Origin: Mycobacterium paraseoulense
GTDB taxonomy: Bacteria; Actinomycetota; Actinomycetes; Mycobacteriales; Mycobacteriaceae
Assembly (NCBI RefSeq): GCF_010731655.1
Contig: NZ_AP022619.1
Coordinates: 558,001-622,000, forward strand
DNA: 64,000 nucleotides
Reading direction: 5' to 3'
Below the pieces are notes generated by a model, which saw only the letters and a program-made list of their open reading frames with translations, did no database searches and was not told the DNA's origin. This document shows, piece after piece, positions 17,025 through 25,340 of the stretch (position 1 is the stretch's first letter; every line of letters starts with the position of its first letter). The translations under genes were made by a program, and so were the position numbers.

Positions 17025-17936
17025 ATGACTGTCATGGACGCTGAACTGAAACGCTGGCTGGACTCCGGGGAGTACTTCGACTACCTCGGATTCGACATCT
17101 TCTACCGCGTGGCGGGCAGCGGACCTCCGCTGTTGCTGATCCACGGTTATCCGTTCAATTCCTTTGACTGGGCACGCATTTGGCCCACGCTGTCCCAACG
17201 GTTCACTGTGATCGCCCCGGACATGATCGGCATGGGGTTCTCCGCCAAGCCCGTGGCCTACGAGTACTCGGTGACAGACCACGCCGACATGCACGAAGCG
17301 CTGCTGGCGCACCTCGACATCGGCAACGCGCACATCCTGGCCCACGACATCGGCGACTCCGTGGGCCAGGAACTGTTGGCCCGTCACGAGTACGGTCAAC
17401 AAACGTACGGCGAATGGCGCATCGACTCGATCACCTGGCTCAACGGGGGGATGTTCATCGAGGCCTACACGCCCAGGGCGGCGCAGAAGCTGATGTCGGG
17501 CACCCCGTTGGGCGACATCTTCAGCCACGTGCAGAACAGCCCGGTGTCCCGGCGACTGTTAGAGCCGACGCTGCGCGAGATGTTCGGCCCGAACACCAAG
17601 CCGACCCGGCACATGATGGACGTGTTCAACCAGATCTTGGATTACAACGACGGTCGCCGGGTGCTGCACAAGGTCGGCCGGTTCATCAACGATCGCTACA
17701 CCCACCGCAATCGGTGGGTGCGTGCCATGCGCCAGACCGCGGTGCCGATGCGGTTGATCGACGGGCCGGTCGACCCCAACTCCGGTGCCCACATGGCGCG
17801 CCGCTACGCCGAGGTGATTCCCGAACCCAATGTGGTGATGCTGGCCCACGACATCGGGCACTGGCCCCAAATCGAGGCACCCGACGCGGTGCTGACGCAC
17901 TTCCTCGCCCACATCGACCGCGTCGCCGGCGGCTGA
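17025..17936 (+). CDS. Alpha/beta hydrolase (haloalkane dehalogenase/epoxide hydrolase-like)
   Basis: A 303-residue protein with the oxyanion motif LLLIHGYPFNS (about residues 36-46). The nucleophile elbow AHDIGDSVGQ places Asp where esterases have Ser, as in haloalkane dehalogenases and epoxide hydrolases. The catalytic histidine is in AHDIGHWPQIEAP near the end. A cap domain lies between. It would hydrolyse a carbon-halogen bond, an epoxide or a similar bond; the substrate is unknown. The start ATG 17025 is followed by an in-frame ATG at 17034. No signal peptide, so cytoplasmic. Confidence 0.85.
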   Translation: MTVMDAELKRWLDSGEYFDYLGFDIFYRVAGSGPPLLLIHGYPFNSFDWARIWPTLSQRFTVIAPDMIGMGFSAKPVAYEYSVTDHADMHEALLAHLDIGNAHILAHDIGDSVGQELLARHEYGQQTYGEWRIDSITWLNGGMFIEAYTPRAAQKLMSGTPLGDIFSHVQNSPVSRRLLEPTLREMFGPNTKPTRHMMDVFNQILDYNDGRRVLHKVGRFINDRYTHRNRWVRAMRQTAVPMRLIDGPVDPNSGAHMARRYAEVIPEPNVVMLAHDIGHWPQIEAPDAVLTHFLAHIDRVAGG

Positions 17937-17958
17937 CCCGCTCGTCGTCTGGGATCAG

Positions 17959-18117
17959 CTAGCCATGATGCGGCGGTCGCTCGTCGCGGAGCCGGCCCTC
18001 GTCGGACGCCGCGCGCATCTGCTCCTCGTCACCGAACCTCTCCAGGTCCTCGGGCGTGACGCGCGGACGCGGCGGCTTGGGCGCGGCCGGCGTGGGGCGT
18101 GGGGGTTCGGCGGGCAC
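17959..18117 (-). CDS. Small proline-rich hypothetical protein
   Basis: 52 residues from GTG 18117, beginning 14 bases after the stop of the upstream DUF2510 gene. It has a proline-rich start (VPAEPPRPTPAAPKPPRPRV) and an acidic/basic end (DLERFGDEEQMRAASDEGRL). The short gap suggests an operon. No family recognised; it may be a real short conserved protein or a chance frame. Confidence 0.45.
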   Translation of the reverse strand: MPAEPPRPTPAAPKPPRPRVTPEDLERFGDEEQMRAASDEGRLRDERPPHHG

Positions 18118-18131
18118 GACGCGATTATCGC

Positions 18132-18806
18132 CTACGGCTGAAACGCCGGAAGAATCGTGCCGGAATCGCGAATCTCCCAAATGCTGGCTTTGGTGATGCC
18201 GTCGAAGTTGATCTTGTTCAACGTCGCCCGCGAATACGTGAGATCGATGGCGACCTGGGTCGAGGTGTTGCCGTACGGGTCGGTCATCGGGAAGGTGCCC
18301 TGCACGTTCACGGCGGACGCGTCGGGATAGGTGGCTCTCGCGTACTTGAGAATGTCGATGGTGTCCATCCGGGCGCCGTCCTTGATCATCTGCTCGGTGT
18401 AGTTGTCGCGAATGGCGAATCGGGCGTCGACCACGTCGCCGTTCGGGCCCGGCGCAACGCTGAAGGTGACCCCGTCCGGCTTCTTGGGACCGGCCGGTGT
18501 CGACGGCGCCGCCTCGGTCGGTGCCGGCGGTGCGGCCGTGGCCGAGCTGCTCGACGGGAGGTCCTTCTTCTCGTCGAAAACCCAGTTCCGGCCGATGATG
18601 ACCAGGAGGACGAGGGCGCCCAGTGCCGCCAGGGCCAGGGCCGCCTTTCCGGAGTCGCGCTTCTTCGGCTGCTCCGCGGCGAAAGCCCAGTCGCTGGTCC
18701 AGTTGGTGCCGTCGAAGTACCGTTGCAGCCCGTGGCCGACCCCGGCGGGATCGGGGTACCAGCCCGGCGCCGATTGCGGCGGGGGCGGGGCCTGTTCAGA
18801 CGGCAT
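18132..18806 (-). CDS. DUF2510 membrane protein
   Basis: 224 residues. The N-terminus has the DUF2510 signature APGWYPDPAGVGHGLQRYFD followed by GTNWT, a short domain common in actinobacterial membrane proteins. One transmembrane helix (ALALAALGALVLLVIIG) follows near residues 55-72. An alanine/proline/serine linker leads to an extracytoplasmic domain of about 110 residues that resembles small ligand or stalk domains (RFAIRDNYTEQMIKDGARMD). Function unknown. A 52-codon gene follows in the same direction. Confidence 0.8.
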   Translation of the reverse strand: MPSEQAPPPPQSAPGWYPDPAGVGHGLQRYFDGTNWTSDWAFAAEQPKKRDSGKAALALAALGALVLLVIIGRNWVFDEKKDLPSSSSATAAPPAPTEAAPSTPAGPKKPDGVTFSVAPGPNGDVVDARFAIRDNYTEQMIKDGARMDTIDILKYARATYPDASAVNVQGTFPMTDPYGNTSTQVAIDLTYSRATLNKINFDGITKASIWEIRDSGTILPAFQP

Positions 18807-18985
18807 CTATCCATTTTCGTCGCGACGGAGACTTCCCGGCTACCCGTTGCGGCACAATCTGACGACATCGAGGACGGAAGCAAGACGCCTGGCCAGGTGA
18901 ACCCGAGATGGCCCCGGCGTGACGGTTCGGCGTGAGGCCGGGCATTCGAGGCGCCCGGGTGTCCGGTAACCGCTATGACATTACG

Positions 18986-19285
18986 GTGAGCAACCACCAG
19001 GTGAACCTGACCCAGCAGGAAAGCTCGTTGATCGGCGAGAGTCATCCCGAGGCTCTCACCCGCATGGACGAGCGGTCGCTGAAGGATTTGCAGAGCCGCC
19101 TCAGGCAAGCGCGCGACAAGAACTTCAGCCTGTTGCGGCGTCAGGGTGCGGCCCGGGTGGCGGGCGAAGGTGCCCGCGGTGCGGCCCAGCCGGCCAACGA
19201 GAAGCGCGGCGAGAAGGTCGAGATCTTCGATGCGGCGCTGGCCAGGGTGAGCGAGCGCCTCGATGACCTCCGCGAGACCGAGTAG
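18986..19285 (+). CDS. Hypothetical helical protein, about 99 aa
   Basis: Start chosen at GTG 18986 (VSNHQVNLTQQESSLIGESH); an in-frame start at 18932 adds an unlikely leader. The protein is charged and helical with a probable coiled coil: DERSLKDLQSRLRQARDKNF and ALARVSERLDDLRETE. No signal peptide or membrane span. I do not recognise the family, although proteins of this type are common conserved hypotheticals in mycobacteria. It stands alone between divergent and tandem neighbours. Confidence 0.65.
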   Translation: MSNHQVNLTQQESSLIGESHPEALTRMDERSLKDLQSRLRQARDKNFSLLRRQGAARVAGEGARGAAQPANEKRGEKVEIFDAALARVSERLDDLRETE

Positions 19286-19391
19286 CGGCTCACGTATCGA
19301 GTTCGTGGTGTACGAACCCCAGCTCGCCGCGTGCGTTTCTTGCGACCCTCGTCAGCGACGGCTAGCTACCCGGTGACGGGGGAGGACCCGG

Positions 19392-20213
19392 TTGGCGCAG
19401 GAAAAATCGTGGTTTAGAAACCGCATGTGTTGGGCAAACACCGCCATGGCCGCGCGTCATCGCGCCTGTTTTCTTGCTTCCGCGGTAGTCGCGGTATCGG
19501 GCGTAAGTGCTTCGATCGTCGCTTCTGCCATACCGCTTGCCTCCGCCGATCCTTGTCCGGACGTCCAGGTGGTGTTCGCTCGCGGTACCGATGACCCGCC
19601 GGGTCTTGGTCCGACCGGTCAGGCATTCATCGACTCGCTGCGCCCGCGCGTTGGCGCAAATTCGTTCGACGTATATCCGGTCAACTATCCCGCCACCCAT
19701 GACTGGACGAATGCGGGCGAGGCGGGCATCAGAGACGCGGGCGCGCACGTCGTTTCGATGGCACACGACTGCCCCAACACCAAGATGGTGCTCGGCGGGT
19801 ATTCCCAGGGCGCGGCCGTGATGGGCTTCGTCACCTCGGCTGTCGTACCGGCGGGGATCGACCCTGCCAGCGTGCCCAAACCGTTGGACCCCGAGGTGGC
19901 TAACCACATCTCCTCGGTCGTGCTCTTCGCATTGCCAAGCGACAAGGCGATGAACTTCTTCGGCGAGCCGCCGGTAGTCATCGGCCCGCTCTATCAGGCC
20001 AAGACCATCCAGGTATGCGCCGCCGGCGATCCGATCTGCTCCGACGGGATGAACTTCGCCGCACATGACACGTACTCGACCAACACGGCAATGATCGACC
20101 AGGGTGCGGCGTTTGCGGCCAGTCGCCTTGGCGGAGGTTCCGGCGCCCCGGCGTGGGTCGCGGGTCCGGGCGCGTCGCCGAGCGCCGCCGGGCTTCCAGG
20201 CGCTCCCGGCTGA
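19392..20213 (+). CDS. Cutinase-family serine esterase, secreted
   Basis: 273 residues from TTG 19392, which has GGAGG six bases upstream; ATG 19425 and 19446 are alternatives. A signal peptide runs to ASAIPLASA before DPCPDVQVVFARGTDDPPG, the classic cutinase start. The catalytic Ser is in GGYSQGAAV (near residue 137), Asp in AGDPICSDG, His in AAHDTY. Conserved cysteines match the family disulfides. Mycobacterial cutinase-like proteins are esterases or phospholipases acting on lipids outside the cell. The C-terminus has a Gly/Pro/Ala tail. Confidence 0.92.
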   Translation: MAQEKSWFRNRMCWANTAMAARHRACFLASAVVAVSGVSASIVASAIPLASADPCPDVQVVFARGTDDPPGLGPTGQAFIDSLRPRVGANSFDVYPVNYPATHDWTNAGEAGIRDAGAHVVSMAHDCPNTKMVLGGYSQGAAVMGFVTSAVVPAGIDPASVPKPLDPEVANHISSVVLFALPSDKAMNFFGEPPVVIGPLYQAKTIQVCAAGDPICSDGMNFAAHDTYSTNTAMIDQGAAFAASRLGGGSGAPAWVAGPGASPSAAGLPGAPG

Positions 20214-20337
20214 ACTCGGGTTCGGCGTACGTCCGAAAGCGCGACTCGAATATCAATTCGCACAAGTCATTTCGTGTCCCACGTCGGTCGAACGCCGCGC
20301 GCGGCGAGTGCTCGCAGGACGCGGGCATAATCGGGTT

Positions 20338-21165
20338 GTGGACTCAGACGGCGGCGTTGGAGCGCATTTTCGTCGGCTGCATCAAGACGGGTGTTTTGTC
20401 ATCCCGAACCCGTGGGACGCCGGCTCGGCAATCGCCCTGGAAAAGCTTGGCTTTCCCGCGCTGGCCACGACGAGCGCCGGGCTGTGCTTCGCCCGCGGTC
20501 TGCCCGACGCGGTGACCGCGCTGTCCGTCGACGAGGCGCTGGACAACATCGCCGAAATCGTGGCCGCGGTCAGCGTGCCCGTCAACGCGGACTTCCAGGC
20601 CGGCTATGCCTCCGACGTCGACGGGCTCACGAACAATGTGGCGCGCTGCGTGGCCACCGGCGTGGCCGGGCTGTCGATCGAAGACGGCACGGGTGCGTCC
20701 GATTCGCCGCTCTTCGAATTGGCCGAGGCCACCGATCGCGTCCGCGCCGCGCGTGCGGCGATCGACGCCTCGGGAGCCGACGTCATGCTGACGGGGCGCG
20801 CCGAATGCTTCCTCTACGGCCACCCCGACCCCCTCGCCGAGGCCATCGGGCGGCTGCAGGCCTACGCCGAGGCGGGAGCGGAGGTGCTCTTCGCGCCGGG
20901 GATCCGCACGAGGACGGACATCGCGACTCTCGTCGACGCCGTGGCGCCGTATCCGGTCAACGTTCTGATGTCGTCCGACACGGGGTTGACGGTGACCGAC
21001 CTCGCGGAGCTCGGGGTGCGGCGGATCAGCGTCGGGTCGGCTTTCAGCCGGGTCGCATGGGGTGCCTTCCTGGCCGCCGCGCGAGAGTTGACGGAGGACG
21101 GGTCGTTCGCGGGGCTGACCCAAGCGGCGAGCTTCGACGAGCTGAATGCGCTGTTCACCGAGTAG
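20338..21165 (+). CDS. Isocitrate lyase/PEP mutase family enzyme
   Basis: 275 residues from GTG 20338. The frame is open back to 20104, but that part overlaps the cutinase. Motifs of the superfamily include FVIPNPWDAGSAIALEKLGF, PVNADFQAGY (metal-binding region), GLSIEDGTG and VMLTGRAECF. Unlike true isocitrate lyase it is short, like phosphonopyruvate hydrolases, oxaloacetate decarboxylases and methylisocitrate lyases. The KKCGH-type lyase loop is not seen; in its place is SAGLCFARG. A C-C bond lyase or hydrolase on a 2-oxo acid is likely; the exact substrate is open. Confidence 0.85.
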   Translation: MDSDGGVGAHFRRLHQDGCFVIPNPWDAGSAIALEKLGFPALATTSAGLCFARGLPDAVTALSVDEALDNIAEIVAAVSVPVNADFQAGYASDVDGLTNNVARCVATGVAGLSIEDGTGASDSPLFELAEATDRVRAARAAIDASGADVMLTGRAECFLYGHPDPLAEAIGRLQAYAEAGAEVLFAPGIRTRTDIATLVDAVAPYPVNVLMSSDTGLTVTDLAELGVRRISVGSAFSRVAWGAFLAAARELTEDGSFAGLTQAASFDELNALFTE

Positions 21166-21278
21166 CGGCAGTTCGACGCGCTATTGGTCGAAAGTCGATC
21201 CGCGTTCCCCACACTGCTCATATTCTTCGATAGCACGCAACGAGAGGATGGCTTTCGCCCCTTCAGCAAGGAGACGAA

Positions 21279-21998
21279 ATGAAGACCCATTTCTTGGCTT
21301 CCGCAGTCGGGGCTGGAATGGTCGTCCTCGCGGTTGGTTGTGGCGGTGGGCAGGGCGGCGGCCACAGTCCGAAGTCGGTGGTGCCCACGGTGACACCCAC
21401 AGTGGCACCGACCTTGGCGCTTAATGCGATCGACTCGCTGATCTTGGCGCCCGACATCGTTGGCGACATCGTCGGGGCGGGACCCAACTGGGCATCCAAA
21501 CCCTCGCAGGTAGGGACTCGGCCTCCCGGACCCTTTGTCATCGACGAGGGCAAGCCCGAGTGCGAGCCGCTGTTCGGGCCGAATAGCAACACGGTTGGTG
21601 TGGTTTACACAGCATGGCGGAGCGTTCTTTACAAAGAGGATACGGACACTTTCGAACATGCCGTTTATCAGGCTGTTGCGACGGTCGCCGACGCGAAAGC
21701 AGCGACGCAGCTGCTCGAGAACGCTTTTACCAAACCTGTGAATGCCTGCAACGATGTTGTGGTCCATCGTCGAGACGACAAATCACGCTGGCGATTCCAA
21801 AAGACGAACGCCGCCGACATGGATGTGCGCTGGACTGCCACAGAGCTGCAGGACGGCCAAGGCACCGGATGGGTCTGCCCCAACGAGGCACGGGCGAAGA
21901 ACAACGTCGTCATCTATGTGCAGGCGTGCCAATACGGCAACGGCGCGCCGGCCACGGCGACAATCATGGACAAGATTGCGGCGAAGATACCCGGATAG
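21279..21998 (+). CDS. PknH-sensor-domain lipoprotein, paralogue 1
   Basis: 239 residues. Lipoprotein signal MKTHFLASAVGAGMVVLAVGC with lipobox AVGC, then a threonine/proline/valine linker. The rest matches the extracellular domain of the kinase PknH: ECEPLFGPNSNTVGVVYTAWR, HAVYQAVATVADAKAATQL, a central NACNDVVVHRRDD and GWVCPNEARAKNNVVIY with QACQYGNG. Paired cysteines form disulfides. It would act as a lipid-anchored sensor or binding protein in the envelope. Two close paralogues lie just downstream on the other strand. A GAAACGA-type purine-rich site precedes ATG 21279. Confidence 0.85.
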   Translation: MKTHFLASAVGAGMVVLAVGCGGGQGGGHSPKSVVPTVTPTVAPTLALNAIDSLILAPDIVGDIVGAGPNWASKPSQVGTRPPGPFVIDEGKPECEPLFGPNSNTVGVVYTAWRSVLYKEDTDTFEHAVYQAVATVADAKAATQLLENAFTKPVNACNDVVVHRRDDKSRWRFQKTNAADMDVRWTATELQDGQGTGWVCPNEARAKNNVVIYVQACQYGNGAPATATIMDKIAAKIPG

Positions 21999-22030
21999 AT
22001 CCAGAAGGAAGGCTTTTGCAGGCCACGACG

Positions 22031-22064
22031 AGTAGCATGGGCAGTGCTACTGGGTTCGAAACCC
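22031..22064 (+). terminator. Double hairpin after the first PknH-sensor gene
   Basis: AGTAGCA and TGCTACT (22031-22037, 22045-22051) form a 7-bp stem with a 7-base loop. It is immediately followed by GGGTT-CGA-AACCC-like arms (22052-22064). A third small hairpin, GAGGGT-GTG-ACCCTC, lies at 22081-22095. There is no T run, as usual in mycobacteria. Position 33 bases after a stop codon fits a terminator, but a short repeat element is also possible. Confidence 0.35.
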
Positions 22065-22121
22065 TAACCGTCAACTTCTTGAGGGTGTGACCCTCTACTG
22101 GCTCAGCTCGATTGGAATCTC

Positions 22122-22469
22122 ATGGCGAGAGTGACACTTTCGGTCGCAGGAGTAGCAATCGCCGGCGCCCTCGCCGCGATATCCAGCGGCTTAGTCGACA
22201 CGGTGGCGCGCTCGGATCCGTCTCTTCCATGTCCGCCGATCGCTCGTTGTGACCCCGCCTCGGGCGGAGAGCCGCTGGCCACGCCCGATAGTCCCGAAGC
22301 TGTCAGCTCGTTCTCGGGCGGTCAACCGGTCGGCATGCCCGGCAGCCCTGAAACCATCAGCGGTCCATCGGGCGGCCAGCCGCTGGGCACGCCCAACAGC
22401 TCTGGACTCTCCGGCGGACAACCGCTCAGCACCCCGGATGGCCCGCATCGCGCACAGCCCTCGAAATAG
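22122..22469 (+). CDS. Exported proline/glycine-rich repeat protein
   Basis: 115 residues. A signal-like N-terminus (MARVTLSVAGVAIAGALAAI) leads to SLPCPPIARCDP, two cysteines, and then imperfect repeats built on GGQPLGTPxSPE: GGEPLATPDSPEAVSSF, GGQPVGMPGSPETISGP, GGQPLGTPNSSGL, GGQPLSTPDG. The repeat part is probably extended and disordered outside the cell. The family is not recognised. It lies between paralogous PknH-sensor genes and converges with the second one, leaving only 30 bases between them. Confidence 0.65.
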   Translation: MARVTLSVAGVAIAGALAAISSGLVDTVARSDPSLPCPPIARCDPASGGEPLATPDSPEAVSSFSGGQPVGMPGSPETISGPSGGQPLGTPNSSGLSGGQPLSTPDGPHRAQPSK

Positions 22470-22499
22470 GAACGCCGATAACGTTTTTGCGCCGGGGGG

Positions 22500-23207
22500 C
22501 TATGCGGGTATCTTCTCCGAGATCCTGTCCAGGATTGTCGTCGCGGCCGGAGCGCCGTTGCCCCATTGGCACACGCTCACAAATGCGACCACGTTGTTCT
22601 TTGCCCGGGCCTCTTTGGCGCATACCCAACCGACGGCCTGGCCATCCTGGTCCAGTTGTGTTGCAGTCCAACGTACTTCCGTGTCGGTGGCGTCGGTTTT
22701 TTGAAGTCTCCAGCGAAAATCATCCCTGCGACGGATGACGGCATTGTTGCAGGGATCGAGTTGCTTGGTAAAGGCGTTGGCCAGCAACTGCATGGCTGCC
22801 TTCGCATCGGCGAACGTCACAACAGTCTGAAAGACCCAGTGGTCGAAGGTGTCCTTGTCCTCTTTGTACTGATTGCTCCGCCATGCGGTGTAAACCACGC
22901 CAACCGTGTCGGTGTTCGGCGCGATCAGTGGCTCGCACTCGGGGTTACCCTCGTCGATGACAGCGGGCGTTGGCGGTCTGGTCGAGCCCGGCGGAGGCTT
23001 AAACGCCCAGTTGAGTTTCGCCCCGACGATGTCACCAACCGCGTCCGGTGCCAAGATCAGCGAGTCGATGGCACTGGGCGCCAGTGTGGGTGTCACCGTG
23101 GGCGTCACCGGCCTTGCGCTGTTGCCGCCGCCCTGCCCGCCGCCGCACCCAACCGCCAATGCAACCACACCAGCCCCGAGCGTCGAAGCCAAAAAATGAA
23201 TCCTCAT
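22500..23207 (-). CDS. PknH-sensor-domain lipoprotein, paralogue 2
   Basis: 235 residues from ATG 23207; the frame is open further upstream but MRIHFLASTLGAGVVALAVG with lipobox AVGC defines the start. The mature part parallels paralogue 1 closely: AIDSLILAPDAVGDIVGAKL, CEPLIAPNTDTVGVVYTAWR, DPCNNAVIRRRDD, GWVCAKEARAKNNVV and SVCQWGNG. It is probably a lipid-anchored envelope sensor or binding protein. It follows paralogue 3 in the same direction after 28 bases, so the two form an operon. One conserved segment differs: the DD pair before FRWRLQKTDATDTEVRW. Confidence 0.85.
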   Translation of the reverse strand: MRIHFLASTLGAGVVALAVGCGGGQGGGNSARPVTPTVTPTLAPSAIDSLILAPDAVGDIVGAKLNWAFKPPPGSTRPPTPAVIDEGNPECEPLIAPNTDTVGVVYTAWRSNQYKEDKDTFDHWVFQTVVTFADAKAAMQLLANAFTKQLDPCNNAVIRRRDDFRWRLQKTDATDTEVRWTATQLDQDGQAVGWVCAKEARAKNNVVAFVSVCQWGNGAPAATTILDRISEKIPA

Positions 23208-23235
23208 TTTATTCCTTGTTGGAGAGCAAAAAGCT

Positions 23236-23940
23236 CTATCCCGGTATCTTCGCCGAGATCTTGTCCAGGATTGTCGCCGCGGCCGGAGCACCGTTGCCGA
23301 ATTGGCACACCTGTGCGTATATGACAACGTTGCTCTTTGCCCGCGCCTCGTTGGCGCAGACCCAGCCGGTAACCTGCCCGTCCTGCAATTCTGTCGCCGT
23401 CCACCGCGCATCGGTGCCCGTGGCATCCGTCTTTTGGAATCTCCAGCGGTATTTGTCATCTTTGAGGTGGACGACGGTATTGCCGCAGGAATCTAGACGC
23501 TTGACAAAAGCGTCGCCCAGTAATTGCGTCGCAGCTTTGGCGTCGGTGACCGTCGCAACAGCCTGACGGACCGAATGGTCGTAGGTGTCCTTGTCCTCTT
23601 TGTATCCATTGTTCCGCCATGCGGTGTAGGCCACACCAACCGAGTAAGTGTCCGGCCCGATCAGCGGCTCACACTCAGGGTTACCCTCGTCGGCGAAAGC
23701 GGCTACCGGAGGGGAGATCCAACCCGGCGGAGGCTTGGACGCCCAGTTGAGTTTCGAGCCGACGATATCGCTAGCCACGTCGGGTGCCAAGATCAGCGAA
23801 TCGATGGCATCGGGCGACAGTGTGGGTGCCACCGTGGGCGTCGCTGGCTTGGAGCTATGCTCGCCAGTCGGCCCGCCGCCACACCCAACCGCCAACGCGA
23901 CGACAGCCCCGAGCGCCGAAGCCATGAAACGAATCCTCAT
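23236..23940 (-). CDS. PknH-sensor-domain lipoprotein, paralogue 3
   Basis: 234 residues from ATG 23940. Lipoprotein signal MRIRFMASALGAVVALAVGC, linker, then the PknH-type extracellular domain: CEPLIGPDTYSVGVAYTAWR, DSCGNTVVHLKDDKYRWRFQ, GWVCANEARAKSNVVIYAQ and CQFGNG. The cysteine pattern is the same as in both neighbours. First gene of a two-gene minus-strand unit with paralogue 2. Together with paralogue 1 on the plus strand this is a local triplication with one inversion. Confidence 0.87.
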   Translation of the reverse strand: MRIRFMASALGAVVALAVGCGGGPTGEHSSKPATPTVAPTLSPDAIDSLILAPDVASDIVGSKLNWASKPPPGWISPPVAAFADEGNPECEPLIGPDTYSVGVAYTAWRNNGYKEDKDTYDHSVRQAVATVTDAKAATQLLGDAFVKRLDSCGNTVVHLKDDKYRWRFQKTDATGTDARWTATELQDGQVTGWVCANEARAKSNVVIYAQVCQFGNGAPAAATILDKISAKIPG

Positions 23941-24109
23941 TTCGTCTCCTTGCTAAAGGCGCGAAATCGATACTGTCTGCTCGAAAGATATGAGCAATGC
24001 CGGTGGCCCGGATCAACTTTCCACCAACTCGCGTGACATCACCTGCCGGCCTTGATTTCAGCCTGAATCCCCGTGTATCACAAACGGATTGCCGGCCTTC
24101 CAAAGTTGT

Positions 24110-24697
24110 CTACAGGCAAGACCCGGTCGCACTGAGCGGCAGGTCATTGATGGAGATCGTGGGCTCTTTGATGATCTTGCTTTCTGGATTGGACACGTCC
24201 ACAGTCAATGCCCTGTTGTCATCGGCCCATCTCCATTCCGTCAAGTTCTCGTTATGCCACGGAGGGGGTATGAGGGCAGGGTTAGGAGCAACGCGGCCGT
24301 GGCATGGCCGCAGCTTGTCTTTGTACCATCCGTTCGGGGATAAATTCTTGGACAATTGCTTTCCGACGAAGTCGACGGCGACGTCGTAGGGCACCGTGTA
24401 GGAGTAAAACTCCTGTGTCATCGGCTGCCCGGACTTGTCGACATTGTTGATCGTCTTGGTAAGGACCGATCCTGGTGGCAAGTCGATGTCGGCCGCCGCG
24501 GAATGCGGACCCGGTGGGACGGTGGTGGTTGGCGTCGTTGGCGTCGTTGGCGACGTTGCCGCAGTGGTCGGCGTTGTCGTTGGTGCGCCCGTTGTTTGCG
24601 ACGGTGGCGCCGGTGCGTGATGGCTGCACGCAGCGTTCGCAAGAACCGCCGTGACCGCGAGCAGTCCCCCAACCTTGCAGCTGACGAGGTGTTTCAT
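24110..24697 (-). CDS. Hypothetical lipoprotein with Thr/Pro-rich linker
   Basis: 195 residues. Signal with lipobox MKHLVSCKVGGLLAVTAVLA then NAAC; mature protein begins with a long threonine/proline spacer (TTTPTTAATSPTTPTTPTTT). The C-terminal 110 residues form a small domain: QEFYSYTVPYDVAVDFVGKQ, LSPNGWYKDKLRPC, WRWADDNRALTVDV. No family recognised. Lipid-anchored, facing the cell wall. It stands alone in the minus-strand group between the PknH-sensor genes and the DUF4383 gene. Confidence 0.75.
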   Translation of the reverse strand: MKHLVSCKVGGLLAVTAVLANAACSHHAPAPPSQTTGAPTTTPTTAATSPTTPTTPTTTVPPGPHSAAADIDLPPGSVLTKTINNVDKSGQPMTQEFYSYTVPYDVAVDFVGKQLSKNLSPNGWYKDKLRPCHGRVAPNPALIPPPWHNENLTEWRWADDNRALTVDVSNPESKIIKEPTISINDLPLSATGSCL

Positions 24698-24820
24698 GAG
24701 TCGGAGCTTCGATTACGGGCGGCATAGCGGCTAGGGCCCTAGGTCACGTCAACACGGCCAGAAGTCCATAGGGCCGGCCCTTGCCGCTTCCAAGACGTTG
24801 ATATTTCCGTTCGCCTGCTC

Positions 24821-25255
24821 CTAACGCGCCTTCCGGAGATCGGCGAGCGAGTTTCGCAGTCCCCCGTCCATGCGGATCTGCACCGCCGCCACCGCCACCA
24901 TCACCGCCGCGGTCACCAGGTGCACCACCGCGTCGGTGACGTTGTTGGGAAAGGTGAAAACAACCGCGACCTGGTGGGAGAAGAAGGCCCAAATGCCCGG
25001 CAGCGCACCGGCTATCGCGGCGAGCAGCAGATACAGCACGGCCCAGGACTTGCGCATCGCGAACACCAGGCCGGGAGCGAATAGGGCGAGACCGGCGACG
25101 GCGTGCCAGCCGTTGTAATCCATGCCGAACAACTGCACGGTCGGCGCGGAGGGCCCGGTCGCGAAGCTCGGATTCATGATGAAGCCGATCACCGCCTGCA
25201 CGACATGAAAAGCGCAGATGATTAGCAGCCCGATCTGGGCGAAACTCCACCTCAC
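24821..25255 (-). CDS. DUF4383 integral membrane protein
   Basis: 144 residues from GTG 25255, preceded by AAGGGGG; the frame opens at 25432 but the extra part is basic nonsense overlapping the next gene. Four hydrophobic spans: IGLLIICAFHVVQAVIGFIM, AVAGLALFAPGLVFAM, VLYLLLAAIAGALPGIWAFF, and AVVHLVTAAVMVAVAAVQ. A conserved middle segment PNNVTDAVVHLV lies between spans three and four. This fits the DUF4383 family. Function unknown. Confidence 0.8.
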   Translation of the reverse strand: MRWSFAQIGLLIICAFHVVQAVIGFIMNPSFATGPSAPTVQLFGMDYNGWHAVAGLALFAPGLVFAMRKSWAVLYLLLAAIAGALPGIWAFFSHQVAVVFTFPNNVTDAVVHLVTAAVMVAVAAVQIRMDGGLRNSLADLRKAR

Positions 25256-25340
25256 GTTGCACCCCCTTGTGCACGGTGGGATAGCCCAAATACTACGTTG
25301 GGTAGTAGACCATGGCAACGAAAACGGCGGGCCGCGACGG

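Noticed and set aside
22051..22064. T-arm-like GGGTTCGAAACCC after the first PknH-sensor gene
   Set aside because: No acceptor, D or anticodon arms can be built around it; it is better seen as a simple hairpin.
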